Positions 43,128 to 51,696 of a DNA stretch of 64,000 nt are shown here, piece after piece. Position numbers and translations under genes: made by a program. The notes beneath the pieces are model-generated. The model saw only the letters and a program-made list of their open reading frames with translations. It was not told where the DNA came from and ran no database searches. This DNA comes from Flavobacterium oncorhynchi (GTDB lineage Bacteria > Bacteroidota > Bacteroidia > Flavobacteriales > Flavobacteriaceae). The stretch spans positions 1 to 64,000 of the forward strand of contig NZ_MUHA01000022.1 in the NCBI RefSeq assembly GCF_002217355.1, in the 5' to 3' direction. The stretch's first letter is position 1. Each line of letters begins with the position of its first letter.

Positions 43128-43565
43128 ATGAATATCATCAAAGAAATCCCATCAAAAGAAACTTATATCGTACGCCAACCTGTTTTAAGAAAAGGAAAAC
43201 CTATAGAAAGCTGCATCTTTGAAGGAGATGATCTTAAAACAACTCATCATTTTGGCTTGTTTCAAAGCGAAAATTTAACAGGAATTATTTCGTTATTCAC
43301 TCAAACCAACCCTATATTTGCCGAAAATTTACAGGCTCAAATTCGCGGCATGGCAATTTTAGAGAATCACCAAAAAAAGGGATTCGGAGAAGCTTTAGTA
43401 AAACATTGTGAAGACTATTGTAAACAAAATAAAGTCGATTTAATTTGGTTTAACGCTAGAACCGCAGCGGTAGGTTTTTACAAAAGAATGAACTATGAAG
43501 TTCTGGGCGAACCATTTGAAATAAAAGATGTTGGAGAACATTATTTGATGTTTAAAAAAATATAG
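43128..43565 (+). CDS. GNAT-family N-acetyltransferase
   Basis: The 145-residue protein has the GNAT fold with the acetyl-CoA pyrophosphate loop in the Q-K-K-G-F-G-E-A segment (Q/R-x-x-G-x-G/A type) near residue 85 and a C-terminal FYKRMNYEVLGEPFE typical of the family. The preceding beta strand QIRGMAIL matches motif D/A. No signal peptide is seen. Its stop is 1 bp before the L,D-transpeptidase start, so the two are co-transcribed. The acceptor is unknown. Confidence 0.88.
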   Translation: MNIIKEIPSKETYIVRQPVLRKGKPIESCIFEGDDLKTTHHFGLFQSENLTGIISLFTQTNPIFAENLQAQIRGMAILENHQKKGFGEALVKHCEDYCKQNKVDLIWFNARTAAVGFYKRMNYEVLGEPFEIKDVGEHYLMFKKI

Positions 43566-43566
43566 A

Positions 43567-45150
43567 ATGAAAAAAATTTACCTTTTATTGGTACTATGCA
43601 GTTTGATTAGTTGTAAAAAAGATACTCCTAAAACAACACCCGTTGTCGTAAAAAAAACGCCGGCAATCATACTTACTGATGAAAGAACAGTACAAATTGA
43701 TACCGCATTAATTGGTGCTTTTAAAAGTGAAACTTTAAAACAATTTTACAACTCTTCTGAGAACAAAACGGTCTGGGGAAATTTAAAAAAGAGAAATTAC
43801 GTACTATCACAACTAGAAAAATCAGATGAATTAGGCTTAGACCCCGAAGACTACAAAGCATCTAGATTAAAAAAGTTTGAAAGCAAAATAAGCTCTCTGA
43901 GCGATTCTGACTTGGCCACTTATGACATATTATTGACTTATAATTTTGAAAAATACCTAAATCATCTTTATAAAGGCAAACTTGATCCTAAAAAAATATA
44001 TACAGACTGGGATTTAGACGAGAAAACATTTGATGTTAACAATGTACTAATTAAAGCTTTTAACAAAGACAAATTAGACAGTATTGTTGATAATATCCAA
44101 CCTAAATCGCAAACTTATAAACAGCTGTTAAAAGCATTGGAAATCATTAAAACTTTTCCAGATGACGAAATCAAAAACATACAATCTCTTGAAAAAATCA
44201 CTTTAAACGACACCAATTCTGCTTTAATAAACATAAAAAAAAGGCTTTTATTCTGGAATGATATGTCAGGAAAAGACAGCCTGACAAACATTTATAATCA
44301 AAAGACATTTGAGTCAGTTAAAAAATTTCAAGAAAGACACGGCCTCGCTCCCGATGGAGTTATCGGACAAGGAACTATAAATGCTTTAAACTATTCTAAA
44401 GAAAAAAGAAGACAGCAAATTATTGTCAATTTAGAGCGATGGAGATGGTTCCCTACTGATTTAGCCGAAGAATACTTCATTATCAACATTCCGAATTACA
44501 GCTTAGATGTTGTCGAGAATCAAGACACTATTTTATCAAGAAATATTGTCGTTGGAACCAGTAAAAGAAAAACACCAATTATTACATCGGTACTAAAAAC
44601 TGTTGTTTTTAACCCAACCTGGACAGTTCCTCCTACAATTCTAAAAGAAGATGTCGTTCCTGCAATGAAACGCAATCGAAATTATTTAGCCAATAAAAGC
44701 ATCACAATTTATGATACCACTGGAAACATAGTAGAGCCAACTGCGTGGAACGAAAACAAGCCTCATAATTATCGTTATGTACAAAGTCCAGGCTATAATA
44801 ATTCATTAGGATTAATGAAAATTTTATTCCCAAATCGTCACAGTGTTTATCTTCATGACACAAACCATCGCAATTACTTTGGAAGAAACAATCGTTCTTT
44901 AAGCTCTGGCTGCGTTCGTGTTGAAAATCCACTTGAATTAGCAGAACATATTTTAGATGATTCTGAAAAGTTTTCAAAAGAGAAAATCGACACAATAATC
45001 GCTTCCAAAAAAACAACGAGTGCAAAAATTACCAAAAAATACGCCTTATACCAATGGTATTGGACAGCTTGGAGCAAAAAAAATCAGCTCATTTTTAGAG
45101 CTGATATTTATAATCTAGATTCGGATTTGTATGCTAAACTAAGAAATTAG
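43567..45150 (+). CDS. L,D-transpeptidase lipoprotein (YcbB-like)
   Basis: The 527-residue protein begins with a lipoprotein signal (YLLLVLCSLISC). It has an N-terminal scaffold domain, a peptidoglycan-binding domain at about residues 238-280 (TFESVKKFQERHGLAPDGV) and the YkuD catalytic domain with HDTNHRNYFGRN and the nucleophile motif SSGCVRVENP. This order matches YcbB/LdtD-type enzymes, which form 3-3 cross-links in peptidoglycan in the periplasm. It follows a GNAT gene and overlaps the convergent second L,D-transpeptidase by 12 bp. Confidence 0.93.
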   Translation: MKKIYLLLVLCSLISCKKDTPKTTPVVVKKTPAIILTDERTVQIDTALIGAFKSETLKQFYNSSENKTVWGNLKKRNYVLSQLEKSDELGLDPEDYKASRLKKFESKISSLSDSDLATYDILLTYNFEKYLNHLYKGKLDPKKIYTDWDLDEKTFDVNNVLIKAFNKDKLDSIVDNIQPKSQTYKQLLKALEIIKTFPDDEIKNIQSLEKITLNDTNSALINIKKRLLFWNDMSGKDSLTNIYNQKTFESVKKFQERHGLAPDGVIGQGTINALNYSKEKRRQQIIVNLERWRWFPTDLAEEYFIINIPNYSLDVVENQDTILSRNIVVGTSKRKTPIITSVLKTVVFNPTWTVPPTILKEDVVPAMKRNRNYLANKSITIYDTTGNIVEPTAWNENKPHNYRYVQSPGYNNSLGLMKILFPNRHSVYLHDTNHRNYFGRNNRSLSSGCVRVENPLELAEHILDDSEKFSKEKIDTIIASKKTTSAKITKKYALYQWYWTAWSKKNQLIFRADIYNLDSDLYAKLRN

Positions 45151-45864
45151 CCTCTCCTCCATCGTAAAACTTCTTGATGGATGATAAATATACAAACATG
45201 ATTTATCTTTTATTGTTTCAATTATTTCATCTGTCAATTCAACTGGAACTGCTGGACAACCTTGGCTTCGACCTAATCTTTTATGATCTCTAATAAAAGA
45301 TTCAGATACATAATCAGCACCATGCATTACAACCCCTCTTTCGCGAGCATTATCATTTAAACCTCTTTCTAAACCATCTAAACGCAATGAAGCTCCATGT
45401 TTTCCTTTGTAAATTTCGCCAGTAGCGTAAAACCCTAAGCTGCTTTTAAACGATGAATTTATATTTGAAAACGCTGATGCAAATTCTTCTCCCGTATTTC
45501 GACCATGAGCAACTAACGAATTGAACAAAATTTTATTTGTTGTCATATCAATTACCCATAAACGTTTAGTATTTGATGACAAACTAAAATCAATTAATGT
45601 TAAAATGTTTTTTTGAACAATCCCTCTCTCTTTCAAAAGGTAAAAACCTTTTAAAGCTTCAGTAAAAGTTTTAAGTTCCGGAACATTAAAATTATTAGTA
45701 TCTAATGTTTTATAAATATTTTCGATTTTTGCCTCAACTGTAAGGTTCTTTTCAACCTTAGCAATGGTTTTAGTCGTTGCATTTTTAATTTCGGGTGTGT
45801 TTTTTGAATCTTTTCCAAAAGATAATAATAAAAACACAAGCAGTGGATAAATTTTGTAAATCAT
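45139..45864 (-). CDS. Murein L,D-transpeptidase catalytic-domain protein
   Basis: The 241-residue exported protein has an N-terminal signal (YPLLVFLLLSF) and a catalytic domain of the YkuD_2 type. Visible motifs are HGRNTGEEFASAF, RGVVMHGADYVS and SQGCPAVPVE, which carries the nucleophilic Cys. There is no peptidoglycan-binding domain. It belongs to the enzymes that form or modify L,D cross-links. It is convergent with the larger YcbB-like gene and their 3' ends overlap by 12 bp. The box TATTTTTG at 45901-45908 is its probable promoter. Confidence 0.9.
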   Translation of the reverse strand: MIYKIYPLLVFLLLSFGKDSKNTPEIKNATTKTIAKVEKNLTVEAKIENIYKTLDTNNFNVPELKTFTEALKGFYLLKERGIVQKNILTLIDFSLSSNTKRLWVIDMTTNKILFNSLVAHGRNTGEEFASAFSNINSSFKSSLGFYATGEIYKGKHGASLRLDGLERGLNDNARERGVVMHGADYVSESFIRDHKRLGRSQGCPAVPVELTDEIIETIKDKSCLYIYHPSRSFTMEERLIS

Positions 45865-45900
45865 TGAATTTCTTTAGGTTAATAAAAAATCTGGGTATGG

Positions 45901-45908
45901 CAAAAATA
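45901..45908 (-). promoter_or_regulatory. -7 box (TATTTTTG) of the second L,D-transpeptidase
   Basis: The minus strand reads TATTTTTGC, an exact TAnnTTTG match, 37 bp upstream of the ATG. Confidence 0.55.
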
Positions 45909-46331
45909 TAAATTATTTACAGTCGCCAAAATAGAAGCCTGAAAATCAAGCCTTTTTTGTTTAAATTTTAACATAATTAACATAAAAAAGGGTATTCCTG
46001 TAAGATATTTACTTACCCCTAAAACACAAACTTTCCCGCCCAAATTCTTAAAGAAAATACAATTAAACTTTTTCTTCTAGTTATCAGAAAGCTAAATTTC
46101 AAAAGAAAACATAAAGAGATTTTGCAAAAAATCACAATATTATCTTCCTTTTAAAAGCCGACACACCATTTCAACACTTTGATACTGTCAAAATAAAGTT
46201 CATAAAAAGACCTTAGCGTGAATTAATTTTAAAAAATAAAGACTTCTATAATTAAATTATTACTTTTTAATACGCTTCATTTTATTAACCATAAATGTAT
46301 CGATGCTTTCACGCAAATTTTAGAAATGACT
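45909..46331. other. Intergenic stretch, no gene seen
   Basis: About 420 AT-rich bases separate the divergent L,D-transpeptidase and gpmI promoters. I see no frame, RNA fold or repeat that I can support. Confidence 0.5.
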
Positions 46332-46339
46332 TATCTTTG
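46332..46339 (+). promoter_or_regulatory. -7 box (TATCTTTG) of gpmI
   Basis: An exact TAnnTTTG match 17 bp before the ATG at 46356. It lies inside the upstream extension of the reading frame, which shows that the ATG at 46326 cannot be the usual start. Confidence 0.65.
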
Positions 46340-46355
46340 TAAAAAACAAAAAGTA

Positions 46356-47873
46356 ATGAACAAAAAAGTTATCCTTATGATTTTAGATGGTTGGGGAAAA
46401 TCTCCTGACCCTAAAGTATCTGCAATAGACAATGCAAATGTTCCTTTTATAAACAGCCTTTACAAAGATTACCCAAATGCACAACTTCGTACTGACGGCT
46501 TAAACGTTGGTTTACCCGAAGGTCAAATGGGAAACAGTGAGGTTGGGCACATGAACCTTGGTGCAGGAAGAATTGTGTATCAGGATTTAGCCAAAATAAA
46601 TTTAGCAGTAGCCCACAAAACACTTGCTAAAGAACAAGTTTTGATTGACGCTTTTACCTATGCTAAAGAAAACAATAAAAAAGTACACTTTTTAGGATTA
46701 GTTTCTGATGGAGGTGTTCACTCGCATACTTCTCACTTACGTGGTTTAATTGACGCTTCGCAAGAATATGGTTTAGACAAAGTTTACATACACGCTTTTA
46801 CTGACGGACGTGATGTTGACCCAAAATCTGGAGCTAAATACATTCATGATTTAGAAGATTATATTAAAGATACTCCTGTAAAAATCGCTTCGATCATTGG
46901 CCGCTACTACGCAATGGATCGTGATAAACGATGGGAACGTGTAAAATTAGCCTACGATTTAGTTGTTAACGCAGTTGGAACTCCATCAAAAAATGCAGTT
47001 GCAAGCGTTCTTGAAAGTTATGAAAAAAACACAACAGACGAATTTATCGAGCCTGTTGTTATGGTAGATGAAAACGAAAAACCTCTTGCAACAATTGAAG
47101 AAGGCGATGTTGTTATTTTCTTCAATTTTAGAACTGATAGAGGGCGCGAACTTACTGAAGCGCTTTCACAACAAGATTTTCACGAGCAAAACATGCACAA
47201 ATTAAACTTGTACTATGTTACACTTACAAACTATGACGAAACTTACCAAAATGTAAAAGTTGTTTATAACAAAGACAACATTACCGAAACTCTTGGTGAA
47301 GTTTTAGAAAAAGCTGGTAAAAAACAAATTCGTATTGCTGAAACTGAAAAGTATCCTCACGTAACATTTTTCTTTTCTGGTGGAAGAGAAACTCCTTTTG
47401 AGGGCGAATCTCGTATTTTAAGAAACTCTCCAAAAGTAGCAACTTACGATTTACAACCAGAAATGAGCGCTTATGAACTTACAGACGCACTTGTTCCTGA
47501 ATTAAATAAAGGCGAAGTAGATTTTGTTTGTTTAAATTTTGCAAACGGTGATATGGTTGGACACACTGGAATTATGAGTGCTGCAATCAAAGCTTGCGAG
47601 GCTGTTGATGCTTGTGTAAAACAAGTTATCGAAGCTGCTCTTGCAAATAATTACACTACAATTGTAATTGCCGATCACGGAAATTGCGAAACAATGATTA
47701 ATCCTGACGGAAGTCCAAATACTGCACACACAACAAATCCAGTGCCGATTATTTTAGTTGACAAGGATTTGAAAAACATTCAAAATGGTGTTTTAGGAGA
47801 CATTGCTCCTACTATTTTAGAATTAATGGGAGTACCACAACCAAATGCAATGACCTGTCATTCATTACTGTAA
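46356..47873 (+). CDS. gpmI: 2,3-bisphosphoglycerate-independent phosphoglycerate mutase
   Basis: GpmI interconverts 3- and 2-phosphoglycerate in glycolysis using two Mn ions. The N-terminus MILDGWGKS carries a metal-binding Asp; the phosphoserine nucleophile lies in GQMGNSEVGHMNLGAG near residue 62; GDMVGHTG and ADHGNCE supply the other metal ligands. Length is 505 from the ATG at 46356. The upstream ATG at 46326 would place the promoter box within the gene, so it is rejected. Monocistronic, with its own terminator. Confidence 0.95.
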   Translation: MNKKVILMILDGWGKSPDPKVSAIDNANVPFINSLYKDYPNAQLRTDGLNVGLPEGQMGNSEVGHMNLGAGRIVYQDLAKINLAVAHKTLAKEQVLIDAFTYAKENNKKVHFLGLVSDGGVHSHTSHLRGLIDASQEYGLDKVYIHAFTDGRDVDPKSGAKYIHDLEDYIKDTPVKIASIIGRYYAMDRDKRWERVKLAYDLVVNAVGTPSKNAVASVLESYEKNTTDEFIEPVVMVDENEKPLATIEEGDVVIFFNFRTDRGRELTEALSQQDFHEQNMHKLNLYYVTLTNYDETYQNVKVVYNKDNITETLGEVLEKAGKKQIRIAETEKYPHVTFFFSGGRETPFEGESRILRNSPKVATYDLQPEMSAYELTDALVPELNKGEVDFVCLNFANGDMVGHTGIMSAAIKACEAVDACVKQVIEAALANNYTTIVIADHGNCETMINPDGSPNTAHTTNPVPIILVDKDLKNIQNGVLGDIAPTILELMGVPQPNAMTCHSLL

Positions 47874-47894
47874 ACTCCGTTTAGATAATTTTTT

Positions 47895-47929
47895 AAAAGC
47901 TGTTCTTGATTTAGAGCAGCTTTTTTTTT
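47895..47929 (+). terminator. Terminator of gpmI
   Basis: A 12-bp stem (AAAAGCTGTTCT and its near-complement) with a 6-nt loop is followed by nine T residues. Confidence 0.85.
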
Positions 47930-47957
47930 GCAAAAATAAAAGCTAAATATTCTTTAT

Positions 47958-47974
47958 TAATAGTAATACTATTA
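47958..47974 (+). promoter_or_regulatory. Putative TetR operator: perfect 17-bp palindrome
   Basis: TAATAGTA-A-TACTATTA is a perfect 8-1-8 palindrome. It overlaps the first two bases of the -7 box at 47973-47980 and lies 23 bp before the TetR-family start codon, an ideal place for autorepression of the exporter operon. Confidence 0.65.
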
Positions 47975-47980
47975 TCTTTG
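47973..47980 (+). promoter_or_regulatory. -7 box (TATCTTTG) of the TetR-ABC-HlyD-TolC operon
   Basis: An exact TAnnTTTG match followed by C, 17 bp before the ATG at 47998 and overlapped by the palindromic operator candidate. Confidence 0.65.
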
Positions 47981-47997
47981 CACTTAAAATAATTTTT

Positions 47998-48669
47998 ATG
48001 GAAATTATACTATCGAATCTAAAAATCCAAATAAACGAAAAGATCTATGTAAAAGATCCCGAAACATCGGCATTGGGAAAAAAAATAATCGAACAGAGTA
48101 TTCTTCTTATCGACACCATTGGTTTTGACAACTTTACATTTAAAAAATTAGGCGAAAAAATAGGATCAAACGAAAGTTCGATTTATCGTTATTTTGAGAA
48201 CAAGCATAAACTCTTAGTTTATTTATCTTCTTGGTATTGGAGCTGGATCGAATACAAATTAGTATTTACCACTACCAACATTATAGATAAAAATGAAAAA
48301 CTAAGAAAAGCCATCACATTAGTTACTGAAAAAATAACAGATGACATTGCAACAGATCATATAAATGAAGCTGTTTTAAACAAGATAATAATTGCTGAAT
48401 TTACAAAAACACTTCATACTAAAGAAGTTGATCAGGAAAACAAAGAGGGTTTTTTCTTAATTTACAAAAGGGTAATCAATAGGATTGTTACCATTGTAAA
48501 AGAGGTTAATCCCAATTATCCATATGCAAAATCACTAGTTTCAACAATTGTTGAAGGAAGTTTACATCAGCACTTTTTAACAGATCATTTAAAAACAATT
48601 ACCAATTGTAATGAAACGGTAACAACCACAGAGTTTTACATCAATCTTGCAGAAAACGTTTTACGCTAA
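47998..48669 (+). CDS. TetR/AcrR-family transcriptional regulator
   Basis: The 223-residue protein has a TetR-type DNA-binding domain at about residues 28-72: IIEQSILLIDTIGFDNFTFKKLGEK followed by the recognition region SSIYRYFENKHKLL. The first 25 residues are an extra N-terminal segment. The ligand-binding helical half is divergent, so the inducer is unknown. It is the first gene of an exporter operon, and a perfect 17-bp palindrome covers its promoter, so it probably represses itself and the exporter until a ligand arrives. The next gene begins 17 bp downstream. Confidence 0.88.
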   Translation: MEIILSNLKIQINEKIYVKDPETSALGKKIIEQSILLIDTIGFDNFTFKKLGEKIGSNESSIYRYFENKHKLLVYLSSWYWSWIEYKLVFTTTNIIDKNEKLRKAITLVTEKITDDIATDHINEAVLNKIIIAEFTKTLHTKEVDQENKEGFFLIYKRVINRIVTIVKEVNPNYPYAKSLVSTIVEGSLHQHFLTDHLKTITNCNETVTTTEFYINLAENVLR

Positions 48670-48685
48670 CTATAAAAAAATCAAC

Positions 48686-50356
48686 ATGACACCTTTAAAA
48701 CGATTTTACAATTTACTTCAATTAGACAAAAAAGACATATACCAAATCTTTTTCTACGCCATTTTTGCTGGTTTAGTCAGTTTGTCGCTTCCTTTAGGAA
48801 TTCAGGCTATTATAGCATTTATACAATCTGGAAGAGTAAGTGCATCTTGGATTGTACTTATTATTTTGGTTGTTGCCGGAGTTGCGCTTGTTGGACTTTT
48901 ATCATTGATGCAATTGCGAATTACTGAAAATTTACAGCAAAAAATCTTTGTTCGTTCTTCCTTTGAGTTTGCGGCTCGTTTGCCAAAAATAAAATCTGAG
49001 GAATTATACGGCACTTATCCGCCGGAGTTAACAAATCGCTTTTTTGACACTTTAAGCATTCAAAAAGGTACATCAAAATTACTGATTGATTTTTCGGCAG
49101 CTTTACTCCAAATTACATTCGGATTAATTTTACTGTCTTTATATCATCCGTCCTTTATTGTATTTGGTTTATTGCTGTTCCTGCTTTTGTTTTTCATTTT
49201 TAAATTTTCATACAAATCTGGTTTAGAAACAAGTTTAAAAGAATCCAAATTCAAATACAAAGTTGCTGGCTGGCTGCAAGAAATGGCGCGTAATAATTAC
49301 AGTTTTAGAAATGAATTAAACTATGATTTTGCTCTTCAAAAAAACAATAAGATCGTAAACAACTATATCAATTATCGTGAGAAACATTTTAATGTGATCA
49401 AAAAACAATTTACCCAATTGATTGTTTTTAAAATCATTATTACGGCAAGTTTACTTTCTATTGGCGGATATTTAGTACTAAGTCAGGAAATGAATATTGG
49501 ACAATTTGTGGCGGCAGAGATTATTATATTATTAGTAATTACCTCGGTTGAAAAAATCATTCTTGGGCTCGAAACCTTTTATGACGTTTTGACTTCTGTT
49601 GAAAAAATTGGACAAGTAACTGATTTGGAATTAGAGGAATATATTGAATCTAAAAACGACACTTGTTATACGAATATCACCTTAGAAACTGAAAACTTAA
49701 AATTTAAATTTCCAGATTCTCCAATCTATGCTCTAGATTCTATATCTCTTAAAATAGAACAAGGTGAAAAAATTGTAATTGATGGTGAAAACGGATCTGG
49801 AAAAACAACTCTTATTAGATTGTTATCTGGCTTATTAAAGCAAAGTTCTGGCGCGTTTTACATCAATGACGATACATTCAAAAAAATAGACATTAAACAA
49901 TATCGCTCACAAATTGGAACAATTATCCACAACGAAACACCATTTGAGGGAACCATTTTTGAAAACATAACTTTTAATGATCCCACAATAAGTTCCGAAG
50001 ATTTAAAATGGGCACTTGACGGAGTGCAGCTGAGTTCGTTTATAAAACAACTGCCAAAAGGTTTAGATACCCATATTTATCCTGAAGGAAGACAACTGTC
50101 ATCCTCTAATGCACAGAAAATATTATTAGCCCGAAGCATCATTCATAAACCAAAAATACTTTTTTATGAAGATCCAACTGATACTATGGATGAAAATGTT
50201 GCTAACGAAATTATAGATTTTCTTACTTCAGATAAAAACAAGTGGACCATTATTGTTTCATCCAAAAATCCGCATTGGAAAACAAAATCAACACGAAAAA
50301 TAACAATGCAAAACGGTCTTATTCTACTTGATCAAAAAAACGATATGCCATGCTAA
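48686..50356 (+). CDS. ABC exporter (fused membrane and ATPase domains) with degenerate ATPase motifs
   Basis: The 556-residue protein has an N-terminal membrane domain of about six helices (20-300) and a C-terminal nucleotide-binding domain (about 330-550), the plan of type I secretion or peptide exporters, but without an N-terminal peptidase domain. Walker A is normal (GENGSGKT, 367-374). Other motifs deviate: H415 replaces the Q-loop Gln, the signature reads LSSSN (471-475) instead of LSGGQ, Walker B ends E-D (495-496) instead of D-E, and K527 stands at the H-loop His. The ATG at 48686 is preferred over an upstream TTG inside the TetR gene. It overlaps the HlyD gene by 7 bp. Confidence 0.88.
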   Translation: MTPLKRFYNLLQLDKKDIYQIFFYAIFAGLVSLSLPLGIQAIIAFIQSGRVSASWIVLIILVVAGVALVGLLSLMQLRITENLQQKIFVRSSFEFAARLPKIKSEELYGTYPPELTNRFFDTLSIQKGTSKLLIDFSAALLQITFGLILLSLYHPSFIVFGLLLFLLLFFIFKFSYKSGLETSLKESKFKYKVAGWLQEMARNNYSFRNELNYDFALQKNNKIVNNYINYREKHFNVIKKQFTQLIVFKIIITASLLSIGGYLVLSQEMNIGQFVAAEIIILLVITSVEKIILGLETFYDVLTSVEKIGQVTDLELEEYIESKNDTCYTNITLETENLKFKFPDSPIYALDSISLKIEQGEKIVIDGENGSGKTTLIRLLSGLLKQSSGAFYINDDTFKKIDIKQYRSQIGTIIHNETPFEGTIFENITFNDPTISSEDLKWALDGVQLSSFIKQLPKGLDTHIYPEGRQLSSSNAQKILLARSIIHKPKILFYEDPTDTMDENVANEIIDFLTSDKNKWTIIVSSKNPHWKTKSTRKITMQNGLILLDQKNDMPC

Positions 50357-51696
50357 ACATTTCTGACAATAAAACCAGACTGCAGTCTCTTGAACGATAC
50401 GAAACTGTAAAAAACCTAAGTAACAGAACTCATTATAAAATTTTAAATAAGATTATAATAGGTACTTCAATTCTAGGAATAATTGCTCTTTTTCTGCCAT
50501 GGACACAAAATGTTTCGGGATCAGGATCTGTAACCACTTTAAAACCTAATCAAAGACCACAATCAATTCAAAGTGTTATTTCTGGTCGAATTGAAAAATG
50601 GTATGTACAAGAAGGTGATTTTGTAAAAAAAGGAGATACCATTTTATTTATTTCTGAAATAAAAGAGGATTACATGGATCCTAATTTGGTCGAAAATACC
50701 AAAAATCAGGTAGAAGCAAAGAAAAACTCTCTAGAATCATATGACGAGAAAGTACAAACTCTTTCAACTCAAATTCAAGCTATTGAAAGCGAAAAAAGGT
50801 TAAAACTAGAACAAGCAAAAAACAAAGTCAGACAATCTCTTTTAAAAATAAAAAGCGACAGTATTGATCTTGTTGCCGCAAGAACACAACTGCGAATCGC
50901 AAATACACAATACAATCGTTCTGTTCAGTTAAACAAAGAAGGCTTAAAACCGCTTACTGATGTTGAAGAGAAACGTTTAAAACTGCAAGATGTTGATGCA
51001 AAAATCATAACACAAGAAAACAAATTCTTATCAAGCAAAAATGAGTACATAAACGCTAAAGTTGAAGTTAACCGAATTTCGGCTGAATATGCTGAAAAAG
51101 CAGCTAAAGCAAAAAGCGATCAATTTACCACGCTAAGCAACAAGTTTGACACTGAAGCTCAAGTAAGTAAACTAGAAAACCAATACACGAATTACAGCTT
51201 AAGAAATGGCATGTATTACATTAAAGCCGCGCAAGACGGCTATATCAACCGAGCTTTGCAAGCAGGATTGGGCGAAACGGTAAAAGAGGGAACTCCAATT
51301 GTAACGATAATGCCATCTCATTATGATATTGCGGTTGAAACGTATGTAAATCCAATAGATTTACCTTTAATCAAAAAAGGCGAAAAAGTCCGCGTTTGGT
51401 TTGACGGCTGGCCGACAATTGTATTTGCAGGATGGCCGGATATATCATACGGAACTTTTGGAGGAAAAGTTGTAGCGATCGAAAATTTTATCAGCACAAA
51501 TGGTAAATACAGAGTTTTAATTGCTCCCGATCCCGCAGAAGCACATTGGCCTAAGCAATTGAGCATTGGTTCTGGTGCCCAAACAATTGCTTTACTAGAC
51601 ACGGTGCCAATTTGGTTCGAAATCTGGAGAACTTTAAATGGTTTCCCTCCTAATTATTACAAAACTGGCGAAAAAGAAACTAAAGAGAAAAAATAA
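50350..51696 (+). CDS. HlyD-family membrane fusion (periplasmic adaptor) protein
   Basis: The 448-residue protein has one membrane helix at about 34-52, a split biotinyl-lipoyl domain (SGRIEKWYVQEGDFVKKGD near 76-95 and its second half near 300), a long alpha-helical hairpin (about 115-280, rich in Lys, Gln and Glu) and a beta-barrel C-terminal part. It bridges the inner-membrane ABC exporter and the outer-membrane TolC-like channel. The genes before and after overlap it (7 bp and 1 bp), so the three are a unit. Confidence 0.93.
   Translation: MLNISDNKTRLQSLERYETVKNLSNRTHYKILNKIIIGTSILGIIALFLPWTQNVSGSGSVTTLKPNQRPQSIQSVISGRIEKWYVQEGDFVKKGDTILFISEIKEDYMDPNLVENTKNQVEAKKNSLESYDEKVQTLSTQIQAIESEKRLKLEQAKNKVRQSLLKIKSDSIDLVAARTQLRIANTQYNRSVQLNKEGLKPLTDVEEKRLKLQDVDAKIITQENKFLSSKNEYINAKVEVNRISAEYAEKAAKAKSDQFTTLSNKFDTEAQVSKLENQYTNYSLRNGMYYIKAAQDGYINRALQAGLGETVKEGTPIVTIMPSHYDIAVETYVNPIDLPLIKKGEKVRVWFDGWPTIVFAGWPDISYGTFGGKVVAIENFISTNGKYRVLIAPDPAEAHWPKQLSIGSGAQTIALLDTVPIWFEIWRTLNGFPPNYYKTGEKETKEKK

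Noticed and set aside
46326..46355. ATG-initiated extension of gpmI
   Set aside because: The -7 box TATCTTTG lies inside it, and the family N-terminus starts at the next ATG.
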